Positions 32,334-40,957 of a stretch of 64,000 bases of DNA are shown one piece after another. Below the pieces are notes generated by a model. That model ran no database searches, had not been told where the DNA came from, and saw only the letters and a list, made by a program, of their open reading frames with translations. Every line of letters starts with the position of its first letter. Position 1 is the first letter of the stretch. Made by a program: the position numbers and the translations under genes. Source of the stretch: Lichenostomus cassidix (taxonomy: Eukaryota; Chordata; Aves; Passeriformes; Meliphagidae); the NCBI GenBank assembly GCA_008360975.2, contig VLJF02000046.1, forward strand, positions 1,178,001-1,242,000. The letters are read 5' to 3'.

Positions 32334-33700
32334 CCTCCCCTATCTTTACTAAATAAGGAGGGAAATTGTTTAATTAAACATCGCTTAAACAATGCTAAGG
32401 AAGCGGTAATTAATAATAGAGCAACTAAAATAAGGAAAAAATCTTTCAACAAAGAGACCCCCCACCCCGGCAGTCCAAGTCCGTCTAGAGCTTTGTGGGC
32501 CCATCCTTTGACCGTTGATATGGTCGAATTCACCGCCTTTTTGACTCCATCGACTGTATCTTCAAACCAACGGCTGGACTCGAAGGTGATGTCAGAAAGC
32601 AGAGCATTCATGTCTTGCAACCGTTGGTGGATGGAGCGGCTTTTCGATGATAAGTTGAAACAGCACAGCCCTTCGAACTGCTAGCAACCGTGGCCATGTG
32701 CGAGGAGGAGAAAGTCTATTGCCGCTCGATTTTGCAAAGTCGCTGCTTTAGTGACTTCCACATCGTGTAGGATACCTACAATGGCCTCTGATGTCAACTG
32801 TGCCTGTCTCACCACCCAACATTCCAGATTGCCTAACTCTCCCAAGGCCTTGGCCGCAGCAACCCAAGGCAGAAAGGCAGATACAGCAATGCGTTTTCCT
32901 TTCGACCAATGATAAATTTCTGTGCTGCAATCATCAAAATTGTATGGTTTTGCGACCGAATTGTTGGACCACTCCGGGAGGAGGGTCATGTTGGGTGTCG
33001 CCAGGGTCAGACGGCCAAAGGTGCAAGGTCCTCCTACGAGATGGGAGGGGATTCCCGTCCAGGCACGTTCCCCACAGACCAAGAAAATCCCCTTAGGGAG
33101 CCGAATTGGGTGAGGGTAAGCCAAATCCGGAGATGAAGGCGATTCTAGATGGGCAATTTGGGCGCACCAATTCTTTGCAATATAATTTTCATTGCCTTGT
33201 CTCAGGCCCTGGTAAATTTCCTTGTTGTGTGCCTTACTTGGATCGTAGCCGAAGTGCACACAAAAGGGAACTTTCAGCGAGCCCAAAAGCTGAAGCTCTT
33301 GGGGCTCTCGGTCCATCGGCGCCAAACCCATTACCCACTTCCCCCAAAGGGCAAGGGGGTTCTGGATGGGCAGAGGGATCTTGATCAACAAGTGGTCCCA
33401 TACATACTCAAAGAAGTCTGCTTGCAATTGATGGGTCGATTCCCATAATTCTACAAGGGGACGTGGGTAGTCTTCTACCTGGACTGGGACTCCCACTAAA
33501 GAAGATGAGAGCGGGTTTTGGACCACATCCGTCGACATACAAAGATGATCACTCCCCATCGCCTTGGCCAGGGTCACCCAAACATTGGCGGCTGGCTGTC
33601 TCATGACCCACTCGCGGCTTGGACTGCAGGTGATCGAAAGGAGCAGCAGGAGGCGCAGCATGTTGGCAGGTCTGGCTCCTGCGGGGTGGGGAGCAAACAT
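32213..33700 (-). pseudogene. env: Envelope glycoprotein (SU-TM), one internal UAG
   Basis: A single frame from 33700 (or the ATG at 33661, just before the hydrophobic signal peptide LRLLLLLSITC) to 32213. SU has several N-glycosylation sequons (NMT, NNS). A furin-type KGKR precedes the hydrophobic IAVSAFLPWV stretch that begins TM. TM has the ATLQNRAAIDFLLLAHGHGC segment characteristic of alpharetroviral-type TM and a CX6CC motif. The membrane anchor is FFLILVALLLITASLALF. A UAG at 32681-32683 sits in the first position after the first cysteine of CX6CC, so the open part stops before the second half of the loop. The frame runs through the polypurine tract into U3. The frame upstream overlaps the pol 3' end by two bases or less. 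Confidence 0.88.
32334..32347 (-). other. Polypurine tract
   Basis: AAAGATAGGGGAGG on the minus strand, directly before the 3' LTR. It also encodes codons of the env frame. Confidence 0.75.
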
Positions 33701-33701
33701 A

Positions 33702-34640
33702 TTAACGAAAGCAATCAGGTTGGGGATGGGAAAGGAAGGGGAAGAGGAAAGGCCATAGGGAAGTGGGGGAAGGAGAGTGGGAAGCTGGCTCAGGGATCTC
33801 CTGGACTAGACTGCAGCATGAGGCGACCTTGCGGACTGGACGTGGACGCAGCCTTGGAGGAGATGATGGCGGCGAGGAGTTCTTCTTCTTTCGACGCCAT
33901 TGGGCTTCTGTCACGTCCTTCTTCACCGCCCGCGGTGAAAGGGGTCCTGCTTTCAAGAATGGCTTGACAAATTTCCCTGGGACCCACCTCGGCCCTTCCG
34001 GAGTGGAGACGCAGCAATAGCCACGCCCCCAGATGACAAGCGGAAAGGGACCGATGATTTTGAGGGAGTCCGGTTCTCTAATCAGGACAAGAGGACGCTC
34101 CTTCAGCTTGGCTCGCGTGTGGTTGGCAAAGTGGCGAACCACCGGGGGGTCCGGCTCTTTATCAGAGCAATTGAGAAAATTTAGAGTAAAAAGAGCCCTG
34201 GCGAGCCGATTTGCCGGGGTCTCTGTTTCAGGGCCCCCTTTTTGCTGAAGCAGCACCCTCTTGAGGGACTGGTGGGCTCTTTCCACCAGGGCCTGACCCG
34301 TTGCTGAGTGGGGAATCCCGGTGGTATGGGAAATCCCCCACTGGAGGAAGAACCTCTTCAGTGGCCCTGAGATGTAGCATGGGCCATTGTCCGTCTTAAT
34401 TTCTCGGGGAATGCCCAGGACGGCGAAGGCCTGCAGGAAGTGCGAAATCGCATCCTTCGCCTTCTCACCCGAGTGCGCGGAGGCAAAAATCACACCTGAA
34501 AAGGTGTCTACACTCACATGCACGAACTTTTGGCGGCCGAAATCAGGACCATGGGTCACATCAGTCTGCCAGAGCTCCCCACTGTTAAGCCCTCTGGGAT
34601 TGATTCCCGATCCCATTGATGTTATGCCGAGGGTTGACAT
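33702..34640 (-). pseudogene. pol: Integrase core and C-terminal part of Pol, out of frame with RT
   Basis: A frame of 312 codons containing the integrase catalytic core: WQTDVTH, KTDNGPCY and GQALVERAHQ, with 35 residues between the second Asp and the Glu. WGRGYCCVSTPEGPRWVPGK of the C-terminal domain follows, then a basic, proline-rich tail. It is offset by one base from the RT frame, which stops at 34622 immediately after the integrase zinc finger. In relatives the finger and core are one protein. The break lies in the 34610-34640 overlap. Confidence 0.88.
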
Positions 34641-36610
34641 TGGGGACAGGTTGCCACAATGGCCTTGGCTTGGTCCTTTGTTATTTCAAACATTCGCATC
34701 AAGGCCTGGACATTTTGGTGAAAAAGTGCATGACTCAACGATGCCTGTTGGAATCGGTCGGGCACGTTGGCAACATGCACAGGTGCAGCGAGCGTGTCAG
34801 CTACTCTGTTCCCTTCCGTTATGGGACCCGGAAGGTCAGTGTGCGATCGTACATGCATGACATAATAGGGTTGATCACGCTGGGAAATGGCTATCTGTAG
34901 CCGCTTGATCAAGTTATTAATTTGAGGGTTGGAGGAGCCGGACAGCCAACTGTCCTCAGCCCTGGAGACAATCCCCGCAACGTAGGCCGAATCTGTAATT
35001 AGATTGAGGGGGCCGGGAAAGCGCTCGAACACCCTGACGACGGCTGCAAGCTCGGCCACCTGAGCGGACCCAGAAACCACTTTGACATTGCTTTCCCATC
35101 GCTCTGTCGAGGGGTTCCACCAGGCGATTGCTGATTTGCCAGAGACGCCTGAGCCATCAGTGAAAAATGTCACGGCGTCGAGGGGTTTCATACTTCGGAC
35201 CCTACCACAAACAATTTTGAGTTCAGAAATTGAGAATATTTTATGTCTTGGGTACCAGGTTACCACCTGGCCGGGGAAAGACTCCAAAGCCATTTGCATC
35301 TCCTCACTTTTTTGGAAAACAAATTCGAATGATTTCGAATCAGTTGGAGCATGGATGTACTTGAAATCGCACCCTGCCAGAACAGCAAGACGGGACCTCG
35401 CTTGTCTAACGAGCTGCGCCATCTTGTCCTGTGGCGTGACCAAAACTCTGGGGGACAACGCAGGCAGGAAGACCCACTCAATGATGAGGAGCTTCCACAT
35501 GTCCTCCGTGTCCTCATCATCCCATTGAAAGATGAGCCCAAACAAATGTGGCATTTTTCCCATTATGGCCAAATTAATTGGTAATTTGGGGTCACATCGG
35601 TGAATGTGGCACATTTGCAGGCGGTTTTGTACCTTCACAATGGCTTGCCGCGCCGCCAGAGTGAGGGTCCTGGGACTGTTCAGGTCACGGTCTCCGCAGA
35701 GCAAAGAAAACAGGGGAGTCAAGTCGTCTGTCGGTATACCAATCAAGGGCCGAATCCAATTGATTGCTCCACACAGCTGATGGAGTTCCTGCAGGGTAGA
35801 AGGATTGTCGACAATTTTAATTGGGAGAGGTCGGATGGTTCTCTCCTCTATTTTTGCACCAAGGTACCTCCACGGCGCTGTCACCTGCACTTTGTCGGGC
35901 TGAATCTCAAAGCCCATGCTTTCTAGAGCCCCCACGACCTTAGAAAGCACTGTCCTTAAGATGGAATCGGTGGGAGAACAGACCAATACATCATCCATAT
36001 AATGGACGATGATTGACTCTGTTGCTGCCTCTCTCACCAGTGACAGAATGCGATCGACATACCACTGGCAGATGGTGGGGGAATTTTTCATCCCTTGGGG
36101 AAGCACCTTCCAGTGGTAGCGTCGCATTGGGCGAACCCTGTTGGTAGAGGGGACAGAAAAGGCAAACCTGGGCGCATCATCAGGGTGTAGGGGGATCTGG
36201 AAGAAGCAGTCTTTTATGTCCACCACTGCTATCTTCCAGTCCCGCGGGAGCATTGAAGGGGAGGGTAAACCTGGTTGGAGGGGGCCCATGTCTTCAATGA
36301 CCTCATTGATTTTTCTCAGGTCCTGAAGGAGCCTCCATTTTGTCCCTCCCGCCTTCTTGATCACAAAGACGGGAGAGTTCCACGGACTGGTAGAAGGCAC
36401 GATGTGCCCCCTGTCCAGTTGCTCCTTCACGAGCTGCTCGAGCGCTCTTAATTTATGGATGGGGAGGGGCCACTGTTCAACCCAGACAGGGGTGTTGGTT
36501 TTCCAATTCAGAGCCTGGGTTGGGCGCTCTGCAGTGGCCCCTAGCAAAAACCCTGGGTTGGTGCCAATTCGACCCGGGTACCCCACTGAGACATGGTGTC
36601 CCTTCCCCAC
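34622..36610 (-). CDS. pol: Pol: reverse transcriptase, RNase H, integrase zinc finger
   Basis: Open frame of 662 codons. RT begins near WVEQWPL; QDLRKINEV, VDIKDCFFQIPL, VLPQGMKNSPTICQ and YMDD are all present. RNase H shows FTDGSG, AELAAV, ITDSAY and GNRVADTL. The integrase finger H-x3-H...C-x2-C (HALFH to CPQC) is complete. The ATG at 36610 is probably not used: translation should enter by -1 frameshift at the GGGTTTT heptamer (36547-36553), giving FLLGATAERP as the first Pol residues. It ends prematurely at TAA 34622 just after the finger. Confidence 0.9.
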   Translation of the reverse strand: MGKGHHVSVGYPGRIGTNPGFLLGATAERPTQALNWKTNTPVWVEQWPLPIHKLRALEQLVKEQLDRGHIVPSTSPWNSPVFVIKKAGGTKWRLLQDLRKINEVIEDMGPLQPGLPSPSMLPRDWKIAVVDIKDCFFQIPLHPDDAPRFAFSVPSTNRVRPMRRYHWKVLPQGMKNSPTICQWYVDRILSLVREAATESIIVHYMDDVLVCSPTDSILRTVLSKVVGALESMGFEIQPDKVQVTAPWRYLGAKIEERTIRPLPIKIVDNPSTLQELHQLCGAINWIRPLIGIPTDDLTPLFSLLCGDRDLNSPRTLTLAARQAIVKVQNRLQMCHIHRCDPKLPINLAIMGKMPHLFGLIFQWDDEDTEDMWKLLIIEWVFLPALSPRVLVTPQDKMAQLVRQARSRLAVLAGCDFKYIHAPTDSKSFEFVFQKSEEMQMALESFPGQVVTWYPRHKIFSISELKIVCGRVRSMKPLDAVTFFTDGSGVSGKSAIAWWNPSTERWESNVKVVSGSAQVAELAAVVRVFERFPGPLNLITDSAYVAGIVSRAEDSWLSGSSNPQINNLIKRLQIAISQRDQPYYVMHVRSHTDLPGPITEGNRVADTLAAPVHVANVPDRFQQASLSHALFHQNVQALMRMFEITKDQAKAIVATCPQCQPSA

Positions 36611-37032
36611 AGGTTAAACCCAGCATTGATGATAAATGGGCGCACGGTGGCAATGCGGCCCTCTGGTCCTTCAATACAAATAGGAGCTGAGCTCCGCTCC
36701 GCGGGGGTATATCCTCCCACACCTCTAATAGACTCTGCCACAGGCTCCTTGGCCCACGCCAACGGCCAATTAGATGAGGAAATGACCGTGACGTCTGCCC
36801 CGGTGTCCAACATGCCCGAAAGTTGGACGCGAGATCCCCCTTTCGGAAAAAGGCGGCAAGTGAGCATTGGCCTGTTTGATCCTACCGTTTCGGACCAGGT
36901 AACAAGCGGATGATCCGCAAAGGAAGCGTGGTGTGGAACGACCTTGACTCGCGCGATGACCTGTTCCTGCGAGAGATTAAGAGGGGGGTCGGCTACCAAA
37001 ACCTGAGCTGGAAAGAGTCCAGTCCGGTCCAC
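36541..37032 (-). CDS. pro: Protease with C-terminal half of a dUTPase-like domain
   Basis: Open frame whose C-terminal part is a retroviral aspartic protease: active site LDTGADVTVIS, flap-side GVGG, and LWGRDTMSQWG near the end. The N-terminal part (TGLFPAQVLVADPPLNLS and preceding PEGLSIVPSLV) parallels the dUTPase-like part of the second class II provirus (GFKGQIHATVSTPDPP preceded by QGILVLPEFIDS). The frame is therefore open well upstream of the first ATG at 37032. It is one base off the frame that the gag slippery site opens, which holds the N-terminal half of the same domain (37041-37250). Confidence 0.82.
   Translation of the reverse strand: MDRTGLFPAQVLVADPPLNLSQEQVIARVKVVPHHASFADHPLVTWSETVGSNRPMLTCRLFPKGGSRVQLSGMLDTGADVTVISSSNWPLAWAKEPVAESIRGVGGYTPAERSSAPICIEGPEGRIATVRPFIINAGFNLWGRDTMSQWGTRVELAPTQGFC
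36547..36553 (-). promoter_or_regulatory. pro-pol slippery heptamer GGGTTTT
   Basis: On the minus strand the protease frame reads CAG GGT TTT TGC UAG. The heptamer G GGT TTT stands in the correct X XXY YYZ phase one codon before the stop. A -1 shift there enters the pol frame exactly. Confidence 0.75.
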
Positions 37033-37040
37033 TCTGACTA

Positions 37041-37250
37041 GAGAAGGGACGATGGAAAGTCCCTCGGGTCCTTCTTCTGCACCTGGAAGAACACAGAAGA
37101 GTCAGGGAAGTCGCTATGCAAGTATAAAATGGAAAAGTCTAGTCCGGAGAGAGTTGAGTCCACTGCGACCCGAGCAGGGTGGAAATCGCCCGGGTCGAGG
37201 CCGGCCGGTGCGCTGCAGCGTGAGGCCGGCATCTCACGCTGCGTGTTTAG
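37041..37250 (-). pseudogene. pro: N-terminal half of the dUTPase-like pro region, broken frame
   Basis: The frame reached by -1 slippage at the end of gag. It runs ~70 codons and ends at TAG 37038-37040. The continuing dUTPase/protease reading lies one further base back, so a single-base indel (or assembly error) near 37060-37085 splits the domain. Catalytic dUTPase motifs are not obvious; this may be a vestigial dUTPase. Confidence 0.6.
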
Positions 37251-39217
37251 TTTCCCTGGCCAGCAGGGAAGGAAGGTGAGAAGGGGGTAGGGTCACGAAG
37301 GGAAGAGGGGGGAGGGCGCTGGGCACAGGCAGGGGCAGGAGAATGGGAAAACTTAGAGATTTCCTCGATGGGAGTTGGGCAGTCGGCAGCATAGTGGCCC
37401 CTCTTCCCGCAGCGGTTGCATGTTGTGTAGGGGCTGCAGGGACCGCGGATGGCCAGCGCCTGGGAATTGCTGGAATTGAGAGCCTTGACGGCTGCAAGCC
37501 GCCGGCAGGCGCTGACCATCTGCGCGATGGTAGGGCGCGGGTCATGGGGCAGAGCGAGGATGATCTCCTTGCAAATCACATTGGCTCTGGTGATGGCGCC
37601 GTCCACTAGCAGCTGGTCTCTGATTTTGTGGTCCGGCACCTGATGGTCGATTGCTGCCTTCAATCGATCGACGAATGTGACGAAGGATTCTTCGGGGCCC
37701 TGGAAAATCTCTAAGTATGGGACAGTTGGGGCATCCCCTGGAGGGATACCAAGAAGGACCCGTTCTGCAGCACCAGCTAGCGAGATCAGGATGTCAACGG
37801 GGATTTCTCTAGCCTGCCGCTCAGGCTTAAAGTAATCTCCTTCGCCCACTAAAAGGTCAAAGGTCGGGCCGTTCGGCGTACCGTGCCCAGGAAGCAGTGG
37901 CTCTAACTCCCGAATTTGTCGCTTCCACTCATCTTCCCATTCTTGGTATTCCACGGGAGTGAGTAGACACGACATTATTAATTTTATGTCACTGGGGGTT
38001 AGAGGGACGCCGGTGAGGGTGGCGTGAAGCACTGCTTTAAAATAGGTGGAGTCCTGACCAAATTCTTTTTGTGATTTGGCCAGGTCCTTGAGCACGGCAC
38101 GGTCGAAGGGCTCGTACACAGGGCGATTACCTGACCAGGAAACGCGGACAGGTGCTGCGAAGGGGGCCTGGAGGTCTTCCGGGCCCACATCGGTTGGCTG
38201 CCCGTTCCGGACCGCACCGGAGGACGCACCCAAGATGGCCTCCTTCCGGTCAGAGACCGTGGGAGGACCATCCAAGATGGCGTCCTTCCGGTACAGACCG
38301 GAAGTGGAGCCGTGGGAACTCTGGAGACCCGCCTCCAGGGGGAGGGGATTATGGAGGGGAGGAACACTGGGAGGGGTTACCGACTGAGGTTCCGGGGAGG
38401 AGTCGAGGAAAAGGTGGGGCTTAGGTAGGGGAGGGGAAGTAGGAGGGGTTTGGAGAAAGGGGTTGGACGTGGGGGTGGAGAGACTCGAGGAGGGGGTGTG
38501 CCCGTACGACGGTGACGCGGTCGCCCAGGGGGAGGGGTTAGGGTAAGGTTCCGGTGGGGCAGCCGGAAAAGAAGCATGACGCGGCGGGAAAAAAGGAGAG
38601 GACGCCACGCGGCCGGCGCCATTTTGGCGCTCGCCACCCCCTTTTTGTGGCTCCTCGGGGACACTAAAATGGACGCGGCGGGTGCGGGGACTAGCAGGGA
38701 AGGCATTAACTGGGGCAGAGGGTTCAGGACGGCAGGGGGAAGGGGTGCCGGAGAAGGGTCGCGTGCCTCCTTCTCTGACGGGGTTAGTAATGTCCGAGGG
38801 GGCGCCAGGGACCAGGTGGGAACCCCGGGTCCGTGGACCTTCTGGGCTGCCGCGGACATCACGCGAAGGACGGGGACTAGGGTTAGAGAGGGACCGGGAA
38901 GATGGGGAAGGGTTAGAAGGGGTGCCACCCGGTCTGGCCGAGGAGGGACGGAAAGTTAAAAATATTTGAGAAAGGAGCCCTAGAAATTTTGCGGCTCTCT
39001 TATCATTTAATGATTGATAGTGGAAGACGAGAGCACGCACCCTACGCCAAAAGGCATAGGACAGGGCATCCTTGGGGGTTACATTAGGGATTTCGGCAAA
39101 AATAAAACGAACAAAACTCTTCAGGCGGGTGGACGAAAAAGTAAAATCAGCTAGGGTTAGGGAAGACTTAACGTTAACATAAAATTCACGCTGGGGTTTT
39201 GTCAGCTTGCCCCCCAT
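37247..39217 (-). CDS. gag: Gag polyprotein, class II type
   Basis: Intact frame of 656 codons from MGGKLTKPQREFY (39217). An upstream in-frame ATG at 39244 is less likely because the Gly-2 of MGG gives a myristoylation site. Order: matrix-like ~100 residues; a very long Pro/Ser/Arg-rich linker (~105-330) interrupted by several short repeats around GPPTVSDRKEAILGASSG; capsid with the major homology region QGPEESFVTFVDRL; and nucleocapsid with one CCHC knuckle (CNRCGKRGHYAADC), where two are usual in this class. It assembles particles at the membrane and supplies the slippery site for pro. No stop or frameshift is seen. Confidence 0.9.
   Translation of the reverse strand: MGGKLTKPQREFYVNVKSSLTLADFTFSSTRLKSFVRFIFAEIPNVTPKDALSYAFWRRVRALVFHYQSLNDKRAAKFLGLLSQIFLTFRPSSARPGGTPSNPSPSSRSLSNPSPRPSRDVRGSPEGPRTRGSHLVPGAPSDITNPVREGGTRPFSGTPSPCRPEPSAPVNAFPASPRTRRVHFSVPEEPQKGGGERQNGAGRVASSPFFPPRHASFPAAPPEPYPNPSPWATASPSYGHTPSSSLSTPTSNPFLQTPPTSPPLPKPHLFLDSSPEPQSVTPPSVPPLHNPLPLEAGLQSSHGSTSGLYRKDAILDGPPTVSDRKEAILGASSGAVRNGQPTDVGPEDLQAPFAAPVRVSWSGNRPVYEPFDRAVLKDLAKSQKEFGQDSTYFKAVLHATLTGVPLTPSDIKLIMSCLLTPVEYQEWEDEWKRQIRELEPLLPGHGTPNGPTFDLLVGEGDYFKPERQAREIPVDILISLAGAAERVLLGIPPGDAPTVPYLEIFQGPEESFVTFVDRLKAAIDHQVPDHKIRDQLLVDGAITRANVICKEIILALPHDPRPTIAQMVSACRRLAAVKALNSSNSQALAIRGPCSPYTTCNRCGKRGHYAADCPTPIEEISKFSHSPAPACAQRPPPSSLRDPTPFSPSFPAGQGN
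37250..37256 (-). promoter_or_regulatory. gag-pro slippery heptamer GGGAAAC
   Basis: The gag frame ends CAG GGA AAC UAA on the minus strand. G GGA AAC is a classical -1 slippery sequence, in phase and adjacent to the stop. The same heptamer recurs in the second class II provirus at 61437. Confidence 0.8.
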
Positions 39218-39491
39218 TTCTCCTCCCGAAAAATAGAGGGGCAACCGACAAACTGGTGCCCGGAGCCTCCGAAGGGAAAAATTAAAATAAGAAGGTGAGC
39301 CCAGGGACCTCCCGTCCCCAGAAACCCCAACTCACCCAAACACAAAGCGGAGACTCCGGTTTTCGCGGCTCTGGAGCTGGAACGACGGAGCGAGGAGCAC
39401 TCTCAGTGAGCCGAGGTGCTTCCACTCGCTGCAGCAGCGACGTCCCGACGGCTTCCTCCCTTTTTACCAAAAGGGGCAGGCAGGTCCGGAG

Positions 39492-39509
39492 GGTAGACGT
39501 TGGGCGCCA
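39492..39509 (-). promoter_or_regulatory. Primer-binding site, tRNA-Lys-like
   Basis: TGGCGCCCAACGTCTACC begins two bases after the 5' LTR on the minus strand. The first 13 bases match the lysine-type PBS and also the PBS of the unrelated ERVL-like provirus at 14544. Confidence 0.65.
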
Positions 39510-39511
39510 CT

Positions 39512-40291
39512 TGTGGTGGTTTGGTGTTCTGAGGTTGCCCTCGTTGAGGACAATGGCCCTCGGACGCTGCGGCTGTCCGGTTCCTTGAGGCAGGGGAACC
39601 CGGCTAGCAGGCGGGTATCTTCCCCGGGGTCGGCGGCTCGACCCTCGCTGTAGCCACCCGACGGCGGCTTACCCAATCCCAGGGTGCCCCGATTGGATTT
39701 GGGGGGACCCTTTGCAGGGTAGGGGAACAGTCCAGGCAGGCAGGAGGATGAGGCGGCGACCCCCACGAAATAAGACCAGTCCCAGGCGTGAAGGAGCAGC
39801 AACAGTCCTTTATTTGAAGTGCAAGCGGGGAAGAACTGTTGTCGCCCTCGGGCAGAGGTCCGGTAGGGTCCGGGGTCCGAAGCCTCTGACCACGAGGGCA
39901 AGATGGCACCGAGATGTTAAAGGGAGCCCCGGGGTTTCCTGGGGCAGGAATGCAGGGGCGGGGCCAATCAGGCCCGGGGAAACATGACAGGCAGCAGGGG
40001 GAGCAAATTAGAAACAACAAGGGAGGGGAATACATAGAACCAATCAGGGGAGCACAGCAACAGAACAAGCTAGAAGCAGGGAGGCAACAGGGGCGGAGAG
40101 GGGAGGGGTACAGCAAACTTTCAACCTATAAACCAACACAAAACTTTGTTGTGGGAGGAGGGAGGGCGGCTCAAGGCTCAGCCTCGACTGAGCCCCAAGA
40201 GATCATGTCCTCAGCGGCTCCGGCCTCCGCCACATTGACCTCAGTCAATGGGATTCCGCATTGGGCGGCACCGGGCTGCCGCCCCTCCACA
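39512..40291 (-). repeat. 5' LTR of the young provirus (780 bp)
   Basis: Same length and apparently same sequence as 31554-32333; AATAAA at 39809-39814 on the minus strand. Because both LTRs read the same, ORFs within them are duplicates and not genes. Confidence 0.95.
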
Positions 40292-40297
40292 GTTGTC
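40292..40297. repeat. Target-site duplication GTTGTC (right)
   Basis: Matches 31548-31553. Excising the provirus and one copy rejoins two host flanks. Confidence 0.9.
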
Positions 40298-40957
40298 CAT
40301 GCAACATTTCCATCCCTCCCATGGCCTCTTCCCTCAGGGTCCCCAGCAGCAGCAGCTGGAGCAGCACATGGAAGCTGCAGATGGAACTGCTGCCCACCCA
40401 GCCTGAGCTGCACAAGGATCCTGCTGACAGGAACCCCAATATTCCCTCCCAGGGGCTCTGCAAACACTTCCCACCTGTTCTGTCTGCTCCAGGCAGACAA
40501 GGCAGGCAAAATCCTGTCTCTCCTTTGGGGCAAGGCCAGGAGCCCAAAATCACTCAAAATGCTGGATTCTGGCCCATTTCTGCATCTGGAGAGATGGGGG
40601 TGCAGCATTATCCAGAGAAACTTCCTGTGCTTCATACTCCAGCTTGCAAACCCAGCCCTTGGACAGTGGGTTTATAAGGACCACAATTCATAGACCAAAT
40701 AGGATTAATTTGAAACCATGACACTTCATTCTCTGTGGTAGATTCATCTATTCTATGCCATGAAACACATCTTCAATTAGACTGCAATTAATGGGTCTGA
40801 AGCCTGAAGTAACAAAACCAAACAAAACAACCCCAGGTTATGTTACAAAGATTGAAAGACATAATAAATATGTTTTTATCTTCAAAAATAAGTGTGTTTT
40901 TCTCTTCAAAGCATTTTTTCAGGTATACATGACATGTACAAGATACAGGGTGTAGTG
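40298..40957. repeat. Host flank and segmental duplicate of 3781-4247
   Basis: 40298-40482 is host sequence that has no counterpart next to copy 1. From ~40483 it matches 3782 onward. It therefore shows the uninterrupted state at the site where the older LTR (3305-3780) sits in copy 1. Confidence 0.7.

Larger units (their letters stand above)
31548..40297 (-). mobile_element. Young class II (ERVK-like) provirus, nearly complete
   Basis: A full retroviral layout on the minus strand: 5' LTR 40291-39512, PBS, gag, pro (with dUTPase-like part), pol, env, polypurine tract, 3' LTR 32333-31554. Both LTRs are 780 bp and I see no difference between them; every open frame inside is the same at a constant offset of 7,958. 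The host repeat GTTGTC flanks both ends (31548-31553 and 40292-40297). RT and protease are betaretrovirus-like, while the envelope TM is alpharetrovirus-like. Visible lesions are a frame break in the dUTPase region, a frame break at the start of the integrase core, and a UAG in env. Confidence 0.93.

Noticed and set aside
36608..36610. ATG at 36610 as the start of Pol
   Set aside because: The codon lies inside the overlapping protease frame; the in-phase GGGTTTT heptamer at 36547-36553 explains entry into pol.
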